DNA from: Chelonoidis abingdonii
Taxonomy: Eukaryota > Chordata > Testudines > Testudinidae
Length of the DNA: 64,000 nucleotides
NCBI RefSeq assembly: GCF_003597395.2
Contig: NC_133773.1
Span: 121,829,080-121,893,079, forward strand
Direction: 5' to 3'
The notes beneath the pieces were generated by a model. That model worked only from the letters and a program-made list of their open reading frames with translations, made no database searches and was not told the DNA's origin. The translations under genes and the position numbers were made by a program. Shown here piece after piece: positions 1-10,518 of this stretch (position 1 is its first letter; each line of letters opens with the position of its first letter).

Positions 1-452
1 AGGTATGCGACCTATCCCACCATGTCTCAGTTATGCCAATAACATCGTAATTCCCTGTCTGTGCCAGTATTACTAATTCTTCCTTCTTGTTTCCCAGGCT
101 CCTCGCATTTGTGTACAGGCACTTTAAAAATTCAGCCAACTGCCCTACTTTCTTCTGCTGCTTATTTCCCCTGTTGCATGTTCGTTCTCCATTCTGTTTG
201 GGCCTGATTCTCCATTGCCTTGCCCCATGTGCAGTCACTTACACCAGTGTAAAGTGAATGCAAAAGCACAGCCATTCTGAATTAGTAGCATTTCATACCC
301 ATTCTGTCTTAGTTTAAATTATTACCCGCAGTACAAGGTAATGAAGAGTAGACACTTTGACCTTATCTACAAGTAGAAAAACTGGTGTGGTTTTTTTTTA
401 CCATGGGATAGCTAACCCATTATAAAATTCTAGTGGTCATGTTGTAAATATA
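1..452. other. No gene; possible unclassified repeat
   Basis: No coding or structured feature is supported. The first 120 bases have the feel of an interspersed repeat (a C/T-rich stretch ending in TTTGTGTACAGGCACTT), but I cannot place it in a family. Confidence 0.3.
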
Positions 453-856
453 TAGTAGAACCTTAGAATTAACAAACACCTCAGGAATGGAGGTTGTTCG
501 TAACTCTGAAATGTTCATAAGTCTGTACAAAACGTTATGGTGGTTCTTTCAAAAGTTTACAACTGAACATTGACTTAATACAGCTTTGAAAGTTTACTAG
601 CAGAAGAAAAATGCTACTTTTAACCATCTTAATTTAAATGAAACAACCACAAAAATTTTTTCTTTTCCTTATCAAATTGTTTATTTTTAACTTCCTCTTT
701 CTTTTTTTATTAGTTTTCGTTTAACACAGTACTGTAGTACAGCATTTGCTTTTTTTGGGTCTCTGCTACCTGATTGCATACTGCCAGTTCCAAATGAGGT
801 GTGTGGTTGACCGATCAGTTCGTAACTCTGGTATTCGTAACTCTGAGGTTCTGCTG
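453..856. mobile_element. Mariner-like TIR element (non-autonomous)
   Basis: The left end reads TAGTAGAACCTTAGA and the right end is the inverse of CAGCAGAACCTCAGAG, giving an inverted pair. TA dinucleotides lie directly outside both ends (451-452 and 857-858), as expected for Tc1/mariner-type insertion. The phrase GTTCGTAACTCTG recurs inside in both orientations. No transposase frame is visible, so this is a short non-autonomous copy. Confidence 0.6.
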
Positions 857-2754
857 TACACCTGTTTTCTGAGTGTAGAAGTACCCTTGGTTTCTTTGTT
901 GAGACTGCAAGGTGCCAATTAATACTAGTTACAATGATGATATCCTTTCTAAAGGCTGGTCTGTATCCAGAGTTGCATTGGTTTAATGAAAGGTGTGATG
1001 TTAAACTCATGCCAAAGGCTGTGGGGACACTTATTTAAAACCTAGTTATCTCTGTTAAGCTTGCACCTGTAAATTACTAACTAAATGGATATCAGATTAG
1101 TTTGCATCTGCTTTTATAAGGCCAAGTTTAAACCCAAGAAAGTCAGGGCATCAAGCTGCACTAGGGCTCTAGTTAAACTAGTGTAACTTTATATGTAGCC
1201 TGGAGAGTAATATTTTCAAAAGCTCTCAGATCCCATTTTCATAGTTTCTTACAGTTCAAGGTCAGAAGGGACAATTAGGTCATCTAGTCTGACCTCTGGC
1301 ATTTAGGAGCCTGTCTCATTGAAAGTCAGTGGGATTTAGGCTGCTAAGTAACCCAGGTGCTTTTGAAACTTTTACCCTAGGCCTAGTAGAAACTCATTTT
1401 GTATAGGCCACAGAGCAGCTCCACTATGATCTGGACTAAACTTGCGCCAATGAAAGGAGCTGTAACTCATCCTGGCCACCTACGTCCTGGTCTTTTGTCT
1501 CTTGCGATGTGGAAATCTAAAGAAAGTGGTGGTGCAGGGAAGGATGAATGTCTAGAGGAGAATGGTAACCAGAATCTCTGGCAAAGATATACCAGAAAGA
1601 AACTAAAAGTGCCCAATAACAAATGAATATTACAAAAGAAATATTATATACAGAGATGCCTCTGCAAATGTTAAATGCAGTTGGGTTCAGAAAGGGAGTT
1701 TTTTGGTTTGTTTGTTTTAAACATTTATTTAGGCCTTAGGTGAAGTTAGGAAACACTTCACTGAAGCCATATTGGTTAAAATAACATCTTGTTTAATTTA
1801 TTGAGCTGAATGCTGTAGTGTTTTCCAAGTATTCTCCTCTCCTCTAGCTCTGTTTAATTGTCAGTGTGGTAACACAGATGTTTTTGATTTTAAAGATTCT
1901 GTCATTAATTCTGAATTCCAGGATGTTTTCAAGATGAAAATTATTATTGATTCCACTCATAATTGGCAATAACTGGCTGTGGTGCTAGGTTTCATATATC
2001 CTTGATTCTCCTTTCATTTACACCAGTCTTGTATTCTGTAACTCCATTGATTTCAGTGGAGCTACTTCTGATTTACACATATGTAAGGGCCCTGTCCAAA
2101 ACCTGTCAAAGGTGCTTGTCTATTGACTTAAATGGACTTTGGACTTGGCTTTGAGGGTTTGATCCTTTTGAAAGTCAAAGCGAAAAGTTGCATGGGCATT
2201 GGATCAGGTCTAACAAAGATGAGGCCTCCAGTTTCCCAATTTCCTTTCCCTCAACATTTTGGCATCTTTTATTTCCATCTGTCTTTTGCTCTTCCCTTCT
2301 ATGTGTGCACGAGCAAGCTATTTCGCAGAACTATTTCTCAGTGTGTGACTGGAACTTAGAGTGGAGTAAACTCTTTTCTGCTCCCATATTAATGAAAAAC
2401 AGGTCTGATTATAGTGTCATATGTGCTGCAATAGCAGAGGATCTGGGATTTTATAGCTTTTTTTCAGGGCTATATACATTGGCTGTAAACCACATTCCAA
2501 GTAGAAAACTGGCACAGCAGGTGTCCATTCAGGATATTCAGAACTCTTTCCTCCTCTCTTCTATATAAGGCCAAAGAAACATTTTAAAGATATTGCGGTT
2601 TCATAGGCTGATGTATGGAATTGTTGTGGATTTTTTTTTCATTTTGTTTTTTTGGTTTTTTCCCCCGTCCCAGTCAACCTTCCATATGCCTCTTGGTAAT
2701 ATGAGGGTCCACAGCTGCCTTCAAGCATGCTTGTGGATGTGACACTCTTTCTAG
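857..2754. other. Non-coding stretch
   Basis: Short open frames here are unsupported by homology, splice context or codon bias. Apart from the short CR1 tail listed separately I recognise nothing. Confidence 0.5.
1236..1312 (-). mobile_element. CR1 LINE 3' tail fragment
   Basis: The pattern CATAG...AAGGTCAGAAGGGACAATTAGGTCATCTAGTCTGACCTC is the reverse complement of the typical reptile CR1 3' untranslated end, so the fragment lies on the minus strand. Only about 75 bases remain. Confidence 0.6.
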
Positions 2755-2955
2755 AAGCAGAAGAACCGAGATAGTATAGGGCCAACAGACAGGACTGAGG
2801 GCCAGGAATCTGGGGCTTATTACACAATCTTCTTGTATGAGCCTGGGCAAGCAGTTTAACTTTTCTGCCAGTTTCCTTATCTGTAAATGAGGATGATAAT
2901 CCTTACAGATGCTGCAGAATTTAATTAAGTAGCATACAGTGTTTTGAGTGGCAGA
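2755..2955 (+). mobile_element. MIR-type SINE
   Basis: The order GAGCCTGGGCAAGCAGTTTAAC, then TTTCCTTATCTGTAAATGAGGATGATAATCC, matches the core and downstream part of the MIR family of tRNA-derived SINEs. Diverged, with no visible target duplication. Confidence 0.6.
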
Positions 2956-2956
2956 A

Positions 2957-3085
2957 TGGGCCAGCGTATGTGGCACTGGGCTGGGTCTCTGACCTGGGTT
3001 CTATTCGTGGCTCTGCTTTGTGTGAATTTGGGCAAGTCACCTCCTCTCTCTATGGCTCTTTTTCCCATCCTATCCTTCTTTATTT
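2957..3085 (+). mobile_element. MIR-type SINE, second fragment
   Basis: GACCTGGGTTCTATTCGTGGC followed by TTTGGGCAAGTCACCTCCTC is the MIR core. It directly follows another MIR-like fragment in the same orientation, so these are either two insertions or a duplicated one. Confidence 0.5.
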
Positions 3086-3243
3086 AGACAGCCATCTTTA
3101 TGACCATCCTGTGGCTTCATTTCTTTTGAGAACAATGAGAGATGACAGCCATTTTGAAAGAGCGCATTTCTACATGCCATTCTCTGTAGTAGAATGTTAT
3201 TTTTCAGCCTCTGCTGATGAAGAAACTTTGAGTTATGAAGAAT

Positions 3244-3246
<3 letters not shown>

Positions 3247-3279
<33 letters not shown>
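3247..3279. repeat. (TG)n microsatellite
   Basis: An uninterrupted run of about 16 TG units, likely length-polymorphic. Confidence 0.95.
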
Positions 3280-3282
<3 letters not shown>

Positions 3283-3542
3283 CAATCAATAACCCTGGGG
3301 ATGGGGAGAAGCTGTGCACAAGATTTCTGTAAGGTTTAACTATAATGGAAATTTGAAGTGTCTATTATTCCATTATTAAGAAAATGTGGGGCCAAGAAAA
3401 GGTTGGGCACTAGTGCTAAATTTCTTAAAGGACCTTTCTTTTAATTATTTTTAATTTATAAACTGTCCAGTTTACTTGTAAATGCTCAGAAAATTAATTT
3501 GACACTCAGAGTAAGTGTTGTAATTATAAGAGGGGGTCATAA

Positions 3543-3671
3543 GTGCCGGAAATTAGGGTGCTAGGGGTGTGGCAGCACCCCTTGGTTTGAAGTGGTTTCC
3601 ATTATATGCAGGGTTTACACGTTTTTGTTCAATTGCTTTCAGCACCCCCACTATAAAAATTGTTCCAGCAC
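3543..3671 (-). mobile_element. Short palindromic-ended MITE, copy 1
   Basis: On the minus strand it reads GTGCTGGAACAATTTT, then a region with GGGGGTGCTG, and ends AATTTCCGGCAC, so the ends are inverted copies of each other. Two further copies of the same layout are at 28423 and 62557. About 130 bp, no coding capacity. Confidence 0.6.
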
Positions 3672-4087
3672 CTGGGGAAGGAAGATGATGCTTTATTCAT
3701 CTTACAGAACAGTGTTTGAATCCCTGCTTTAAATGCAAAACTCTGCTCAGCCTTAACTACAGAACTGTGAGCAGTGTTAGCATAACACTTTGCACTTTTG
3801 GAACACTTTTTTCATATGAGGATCTCAAGTACATTCTAAACATAAATGTCTAATGTTTGGGTGTGTCCAGTTTTAGACTCATTGGGCCTATTCCCCTTCT
3901 TCTTGCCCCTCCTCAATCGACCTTAAGGAGTCCAGCTTCGGTTGACTTCACTTAGGATTGTGAGTGCCCAGCATCTCTGAAAACCAGGCCTTCAGTGTGT
4001 AACATTAGGTCTCCCAAAAAGGAGGCAATCAAAACTGGAGGCTACTCTTGAAAATGAAGGCCTTATCAAGTTAGGTGTAACTGATAC

Positions 4088-4235
4088 CTGTCTGAGGTAG
4101 GTAGGTGTTACTACCCCCATTTCCTAGTGTCTTGGCTAAGGTCACACAAAATGTGGCAGTTTCAGAAATAGAACCCACTCCTGGTTCCCAGCCTCAGTCA
4201 ACACTGCTTGTACCACTAAAATGATAGGGCTCAGG
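4088..4235 (-). mobile_element. MIR-like SINE fragment
   Basis: GAGGTAGGTAGGTGTTACTAC, CCATTT, AAGGTCACACAAAATGTGGCAG and AGAACCCACTCCTGGTTCCCAG occur in the order typical of an antisense MIR element. Strongly diverged. Confidence 0.45.
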
Positions 4236-4405
4236 ACAGAATTTGGCCCAATCTGACTTCAGTGGGCAAAATTTGTGATTATTACTGTGGTTTCATAGAC
4301 AGATTTTTTGGGAGGCGAGGAGGGGAGAGGGGTCATTCTTTATAAACTACATGCTTGTATACCATGACATTGTAACAGGAGACTCTGAAAATAAATGTTA
4401 AGTAG

Positions 4406-4826
4406 TGTGGCAAACTCAGGACAATTAGCTACCAGGAGAGGGGTAGTAATTGGTCCCGGAAGGCTCAGCCCTGGAGGAATAAGGTTCAGCTGGGACAGGG
4501 GTTATCAGGGAACTAATTAGGTTCAGCTGTGGGCCAATTGCTGGAGACCTTTCAATCCTCCCTGGCAGGGAAGCAAGAGGGGGAGGAAGAAGGAAGCCAG
4601 AGTAGCTGCCAGCAGTAGGGGCAGCTGAACTCTGAGACTCTTCCTGCAAGGCAGATTGCATTCTCCCCAGAAGGAGAGGAAACTAGAGCAAGGGCGGCTG
4701 AGAGGGATCAGCCAGACCCTGCGAGATTGGGAAGGTTTTTTTTTTTTTTTACTTTGGCCCAAGCATGTGTCTCTGAGGCTAAGAAGGACTGAGCTAACAA
4801 AAGGAGAGGCAGGGTACTTTGCCACA
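4406..4826 (+). repeat. 5' LTR of the Gmr1-like element
   Basis: Starts TGTGGCAAACTCAGG and ends GTACTTTGCCACA, a 9-bp terminal inverted pair. It matches the copy at 10519-10935 along its whole length. It would contain the element's promoter and polyadenylation signals, but I see no clear TATA box or AATAAA that I would assign. Confidence 0.9.
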
Positions 4827-4828
4827 CG

Positions 4829-4846
4829 TGTGTCAGGGGTGGGATG
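4829..4846 (+). promoter_or_regulatory. Primer binding site, tRNA-Leu type
   Basis: TGTGTCAGGGGTGGGATGG begins two bases after the 5' LTR and is nearly complementary to the 3' end of vertebrate tRNA-Leu, whose acceptor and T arm give TGGTGTCAGGAGTGGGATT. One clear mismatch lies in the core. This is where minus-strand DNA synthesis would be primed. Confidence 0.65.
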
Positions 4847-4923
4847 GTCTAGTGAGTGAGGCTCTATGGCAAGCCATCACCGGCAAGGTAAAAACCATAA
4901 AAAAAAATAATTTTTTTTTTGAA

Positions 4924-5900
4924 ATGGAGATGTACTGAAGGGATTTGATGCAGGCCACCGCGGCCAACAAGAGGCTACCAGAGTGCAGGTGGCTGCCCAC
5001 GGGAGTCCGTCGGGTGCAACAGGAGACCAACCAGCTGCTGATGAGCAGGCAGCCCAAGATCGAGCGCCCTGACCGAGATAGTAAACCAGCTTAAGGCCCT
5101 GACACGATGACGCCACGGGGCCCAGGGAGCGGCCACTGCGGGCGAGCAACTACTTCAGAAGTGACAACTGATGACGATTATAGAGGCATATCTCCTTGCG
5201 TTTTGAAGAGGACGGCACTGCGGGACGCCTGCCCCAAGACCAGTGGGCCGGTCTGCCTGGTCCATTCCTATGTTGGGGAGGCCCAGAAAGCCTACTTCGA
5301 CCATGACTGCAGAAGCAGCTATGGATTACCTCTGCTGAAGGCCAGAAACTCCTGGCGAGGGTCAGGCGTGACACCTGGCCATAAGTGGCAGCGCTTCCAT
5401 GAAGTGGAGGTTACCGGGAGGACAAACCACCGAGGTCCCAGCTGTTTGATTGATAGCACCTTGCCTCGGAAAGTGGCTCCGCCCCGAGGCCCATGGGCTG
5501 GAGAAGGTAGTAGAAGACTGGATTGGACAGGTACATGAGAGGGTTGCCGCCGGACATATGGGGGTGGGTCCGCAAAATGATCCCCTCCTTTTATGACGAT
5601 TAGTGTGCTCTCGGGAGAGGCACTTAGCAGCCCAAAACTTTTCTCAGACCACCGGGGGAGGAAGTGCCAGTATCGGAGACCAGCCTCTACGCCGAGCCCT
5701 GGTTTGCCCCAGCTCCAGGCCGAAAATGGAGGGAGGCGAGGCGGAGAGCCCCGGCAGTCCGGAGAGACTGGAAGGACTGGGAAGGAAAGGCCCATGATAC
5801 ATTCCCAGCAGCCGAAAAATAGGGGGCCTGCCAGGGTGAGGGGTACCGATGTTATGCTGTGGTGATTAGGGCATATGCTGCCTCAAGCCCTAATCTTGGA
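4924..5900 (+). pseudogene. Gag with SCAN-like capsid region (frameshifted)
   Basis: The likely Gag start is the ATG at 4924, about 80 bases after the primer site, but the frame meets a stop after four codons. Downstream, pieces of one capsid-like protein occur in different frames. GEAQKAYFD and GVTPGHKWQRFHE lie in the frame open at 5107-5538, and KWLRPEAHGLEKVVED (about 5470-5518) and DRYMRGLPPDIWGWVRK (about 5528-5578) in others. The W-L-R-P-E and L-P...W-V spacing is the signature of the SCAN domain, which is known to derive from the capsid C-terminal part of Gmr1-like Gag. Near 5845-5895 a CY...GH-like stretch may be a damaged CCHC zinc knuckle. Its role would be particle assembly and RNA packaging. 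Confidence 0.75.
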
Positions 5901-5989
5901 GAGCCTAATGCAGCGTACTGGAGATATCGGGGGACCATGCGAGCTAATAAGTCTAAGTTGGAGGTTCATGGTCCCTCATAGATACACTA

Positions 5990-6190
5990 GGGCCGTTAAG
6001 CGAACGGTGGAGGACACAGCATTAATAGACTCGGGCGCAGTGCAGTTACACTGGTCTCAGGGAAGCTGGTCAGGGCCGTGGCACTCTATCCCAGGCCAAA
6101 GCTCGGGAATATCCGTGTACATGGGAATATCAGCTATACCGCAACCGTTCCTGTACACATCTAAGTTCTCGGAAACCCCACCAAGGTGAC
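5990..6190 (+). pseudogene. Aspartic protease region of the Gmr1-like element
   Basis: The frame around 6022 reads TALIDSGAVQLHW. LIDSGA is the catalytic D-S/T-G motif of retroelement aspartic proteases, placed directly after Gag as expected. The protease would cut the Gag-Pol polyprotein. The domain is not complete in a single frame: the open stretch ends at 6189. Confidence 0.65.
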
Positions 6191-6329
6191 AGTGGACGTC
6201 CGTTCCGAAACTCCCTTACCCTGTCCTTATCAGATGAGACTTCCGGGGTTGATGGCCTACTCCCAGGAACGAGGGAGAAAGGAAGGGAGACCTGGGATCC
6301 AAAGATGACCCAGATAGGGGACTCTTCCC

Positions 6330-7830
6330 CCGCTTCCACGAGTTTAGCCAGGATGTGTTCCTCCCACCGGAGTCCAGGAAGACTAGAGGGACGGAGGGCG
6401 ATAAAAGGAGGAGGGAACGAGATCTGAGACCAGTACCTGACACTACACTGGGAGCGGGAAAGAAAGGGACTTGGCTGACAGCGGGACTAGGCAGACCCAA
6501 CTCCAATCAATTGTTGACCAGGGTCCCCCGGGCTGTCCTGAGGGGGAGAGGAGGTGGACCCCCCGAAATGGGACAAATAGGGACCGCATGTGGGAATTTG
6601 GTCAGGATCAGGCCAATTGATCCGCATATACCACAACATTTTTAAGGAGAATACGGTGAATGGGTCCAGTGGAGGGAGAGCTAAGGGCCCGGGACCATAT
6701 TAACATGATATTAAAAAAGATTCTGCGTATAGAGTAAGTCTGCGTGCAAGAGCAAAATCATCGAACAACTCTTGGTCCCCCGGAAAGCATCAAAGAGCGG
6801 TAATGGATCTGGCCCAAGTCATTCTGTTGGGGCCCATCTAGGGATGGGATAAGACCCTGATTCCGATCTACAGAGGTTTTTTGGCCTTGGTATTTATGCA
6901 TGCCGTCCGGCGATATTGTTCCTCCGTCTGGAAGTGCCAATTACATAGCCACCCGACCTACTTAAGGCCCCTCTTGGGTACCTCTACCATTATTGACGGT
7001 TCCCGTTTTTGTTTGAGAATATTATGCAATCGGTGTTTAGGATGAAATCAGGGCCATTTTCACTCGGTTTAGCTCCAGGATGGTGTTTCCCACGGACGAA
7101 GTCAGGAAGACTCAGGAGAACGGGGGCCGTTAGAAGGAGGGGCCTCTGAGTGATCGTGACCCAAGTACCTGCTCACTACACTGGAGGGTTTCGAAGTGAT
7201 AGTGGCTCTTGGCTTGATTTGGCGGGACTAGGCTTCAGCTGCCATCTCCAATCCGGAGAGTTGGTGTGTTGGCTCGACGGGACTCGCCTCCGGTGGTAGC
7301 TGGTCTTTGAGCGGGAGAGGCGTGAAGGTGACGCGCGCCCTGATGGGAGCGCAATGATAGGACGATTTGTGGGAATTGGTCCAGGATCAGGCATCCTCTA
7401 ATGTCCCGAGTATACCATCCCACAGTTTTGTTGTCGGATAGGTGATGCTCCGGATCTGGTGCATAGATGTTTGCGTGACCCGCGGTCCTCGAGTGAGTGG
7501 GAGAGCTAAGGGCCCGGGACATATATACTGATTTAAAAAAGATCTTGTGTATAGAGTAGTCTGCGTGCAAGAGCAGTCATCGCGACATTCTTGGTCCCCC
7601 GGAAAGCATCAAAGAGCGGTAATGGATCTGGCCCACAGTCATCTGTTGGGGCCCATCTAGGTGATGGATAAGACCCTGTTCGGATTCTACAGAGTTGTTT
7701 TTGGCTTGGTATTTATGCAGTCTGCGATATTGTTCCTCCTGTCTGGAGTGCCAATTACATGGGCACCGACCATACTTAGGGCCCTCTGGTACCTCTTACC
7801 TTATTGAGGTTCTCCGTCGAGCGCAATAGC
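6330..7830 (+). repeat. Direct duplication inside the Gmr1-like element
   Basis: The block 6330-6990 recurs, diverged, at about 7060-7830. Matching landmarks are GGGAATTTGGTCAGGATCAGG (6592) with GGGAATTGGTCCAGGATCAGG (7371), AAAGCATCAAAGAGCGGTAA (6784 and 7613), and GCGATATTGTTCCTCC (6910 and 7724). The offset drifts between about 780 and 830, so the copies differ mostly by indels. It covers the start of integrase. Confidence 0.85.
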
Positions 7831-9150
7831 ATGGTGGGACATAGTGGGGCCATTGAGAAGTCAGAGCCACGAGGCATTGCCATGGCTCATTGGTAGTCTT
7901 GGTAGTTAGTTGTATTGATGGCGTTCCTTCTGCTTACCTCTCTCGAAGGCTTCCCCTCCCCCTTAACGTGTTTAGTCTATGTCCATAGTCCCATAGCCAA
8001 GAATTGTGTCTCCGTTTCTCTTATCCGATGGCTGCTATGGGTGAGGTGATCCTTAAGGCGATTCTCGCCTGAGGCCACATGGTATACTCTCGTCCGCTTT
8101 TATTTGTGATGGCCTTACGCGTCGCGCGACTTGAGTTTGTGATTGTGCTATGCTACACATACGGATTGGATGGGCTCAGCTATACTCTCTGGTTGGAGAT
8201 TCACGTAGCAGACCCCAGACTATTATACGTCTCTTCGTGTTTGGAACCTCGCCTCTGCTCTTTTTCTACTAGGAATTCGAGATTGATAAGATTATGCTTA
8301 CGTGGAGCGCTGGGTCATAGGGCACGTGCTCGAACTTGGGTAGAAAGACTGGGCTGACGCCTGTCCTTGTGTGCGTGTTGTCTCATGCCGTTCCGTCGTT
8401 AAGGAGTTCCCTCAGGTTCTCATGCCATCTGTGCGCTTTCCATTCGCGGTCTCCCTTGCGCTTCTGAGTCTTTTTTCTCTAGGTTAGTCCGGAACGTCCC
8501 GTAGTATCGTCAATACTGGACCTTGGTCTACATGCAGATTGTGGACACCCTCAAGTGCAGTTAAGTAACCGGAAGTACGCACAGTCTAGTGAACAGTTGT
8601 CTAACATAATGAGAGACAAAATTGCAGATAGTACACTCCTTGTTGGCGGAACACTATGGTGATGAAGGCCCAAGTGGGTGAACGGAGTCGTATACAATCG
8701 TCAGGCAATATGAGTTCCTCGGAATGTCCAGGTGGGGGACCGGGTGATAAGCGTGCTTAAACTATATTGATGGGCTCGCGGCAAGTGCCAAGAGACTCTT
8801 GGCTTCTTGCAGTTGGTGCAGTGATACCCTCTATGGTGGTAGGATCGCTAAAGCAGTGGGTTTACGTGGAGTTGACTAGAGTTTAAGTGCCGGCAGGCCG
8901 TGTCGCAGGAAGTGCTGAGTGACTTCGAAGCTAGGTATGCATTACCAGCATGGCTCTTCCTCAATTCTACGTGCATTAGAGAGATGGTATAGTAGACAGA
9001 ACCCTGGTAGCTGCGCTGGGGGCGCCGTCAACCTCATAGACAGCGATTCCCATCCTACTGCCGTGGTTGTGGTAATATTGCTCGTCATGAAAGCTGACTC
9101 ACGGAACCTCGATCCGAGCGTTCGCGATCGAGCTCTGGGTCATAAACTTC
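6750..9150 (+). pseudogene. Integrase region (duplicated N-terminal part, broken)
   Basis: Pieces of a retroviral-type integrase lie between the protease and the reverse transcriptase. HQRAVMDLA (about 6789) belongs to the zinc-binding N-terminal domain. In the second copy of the same block RYCSSCLECQLHG (about 7726-7764) keeps the C-x2-C of the HHCC motif, where the first copy has RYCSSVWKCQLH. DIVGPL at 7838-7855 fits the first catalytic aspartate of the DDE core, and VQVGDRVI at about 8727 fits the C-terminal module. I could not locate the other two catalytic acids, and 7900-8700 is unreadable as protein. Integrase inserts the cDNA; its position ahead of reverse transcriptase defines the Gmr1-type order. 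Confidence 0.65.
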
Positions 9151-9289
9151 GCAATCCAAGATAGTGCTCTATCGGTCATGCCCAAGCGCGTTTATACGGC
9201 AGGATCACATATATCTACCATTATCACGAGCCCCAGCCGTCGCCTTACTTCCAATAGCTTCTGGCTCCTAGATACTCCGGTGGGCCAGA

Positions 9290-9835
9290 GAGAGAAGAAA
9301 TTCGGAAGGTCAGGAAGATGCTGGCCCTAGGAGTCATTGAAGAGTCTCATAGTCAATGGTCAGTCCCGTGGTTTTAGTGCCTAAGCCAGACAGCAGTATG
9401 AGGTTCTGCATGACTTCGCAAGCTAAATGAGGTGTTCCGATTGACGCCTACCCTTTACCCAGGATCGGAGTGATTGACAGACTGGGAAAGACCCGTTTTA
9501 TGCTACCCTTGATCTTACTAAGGGTCATTGGCAGATCCTGGCTAAGGCTGACAAGAGAAGACGGCTTTGCAACCCAGAAGGACTATATCAGTACACTGTT
9601 CTTCCTATGCATGTGGGCCCCTGCTACCTTCCAATGGCTAATGGACAAACTGTTACGGTCCCATAGGGAGTACGCTGCTGCCTATCTTGTGAATGTCATC
9701 ATATATAGCCCCGGACTCGGAGATGATGCACGTAGAGAAAGGTGCCAGCAGAAGCTAGTACCGGACATGCACGAATACCCTCCAAGTGTTCGCATCGGGT
9801 TATATGAGCTGAGGCCGAATATCTTGGGTAAGTAA
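9290..9835 (+). pseudogene. Reverse transcriptase region of the Gmr1-like element
   Basis: EIRKVRKMLALGVIEESHSQ (9297-9356) is the Ty3/gypsy entry to the RT domain. The frame open at 9470-9835 then carries IDRLGKTRF, GFATQ, APATFQWLMDKLLR and AAYLVNVIIYSP. The last stretch is the active-site strand, where family members have YxDD; here the two aspartates read V-N. A nearby indel could equally explain this. At least three frame changes separate the recognisable pieces. Only the finger and palm part is evident. It is followed, after about 270 bases of poorer match, by RNase H. Confidence 0.8.
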
Positions 9836-10019
9836 GTGGGGAGGGGCATGGTGAGGCCCACTCAACAGCTAGAGCTTACGAAATGCGTCCACAGCCTGGA
9901 AAAACGTGCCCGGACGCTGCGGCACTCCAATGAGGGTAAAGTGCGCGGTCTTCCACTGTTACGCGCGACAGGGGCGTGTCCCTTACGGCCCTGACCAGGG
10001 TTGGGTCCAGGAATAGATA

Positions 10020-10470
10020 AAATGGTCTGCTGACGCGCAGGCCGCTTTTGCAGATCTGCGAACGGCCTACTGCACGACCTATACTAGTGCCCGCAATGGG
10101 GGGCAGGAGTTTATCCTACAGACGGACGCCTCTGAAGTAGGGCTGGGTGGGTGCTTTCCAATAGAAGTGGATTATGATGAACACCCCGTCCTCTTCTCAG
10201 TGAAAGCTCTGCCTAGAGAACGGAAGTGCGCATCGTGTGGGAGGAAATGCTGCAGGTAAAATGGGCGTAGAAAGCTCTCCGCTATTATCTACTGGACGGA
10301 TACCTCTCCCCGTACGCACCATGACGCCGTTGCAGTGGATGCACCAAACAAGGACAAGAATAGCGCGGTAATGAGTGGTTCCTATCGCATCAACCTTCCA
10401 TTCACGGTTCGCCAGCGCGGTCCAGAACCCACATGGCAATGCGGTGGCTGTTGAGGGTGCCTGTTTCCGA
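10020..10470 (+). pseudogene. RNase H region of the Gmr1-like element
   Basis: EFILQTDASEVGLGGCF (from 10107) holds the first catalytic aspartate of the Ty3/gypsy RNase H (TDAS). HPVLFSVKALPRERKCAS and a WEEMLQVKWA-like piece follow in order up to about 10270, then ALRYYLLDGY and a P-L-Q-W-M-H-Q stretch near 10330. The frame shifts several times. The domain ends less than 100 bases before the polypurine tract, leaving no room for a downstream integrase. Confidence 0.75.
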
Positions 10471-10497
10471 CAAGTAGACCACACCCCAGGTGTTGAG

Positions 10498-10518
10498 CGG
10501 GGGGGGGGGGGAGGGATA
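10498..10518 (+). promoter_or_regulatory. Polypurine tract
   Basis: A run of G residues followed by GAGGGATA lies directly before the 3' LTR, where plus-strand DNA priming occurs. The long G homopolymer is also a place where sequencing length calls are unreliable. Confidence 0.75.
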
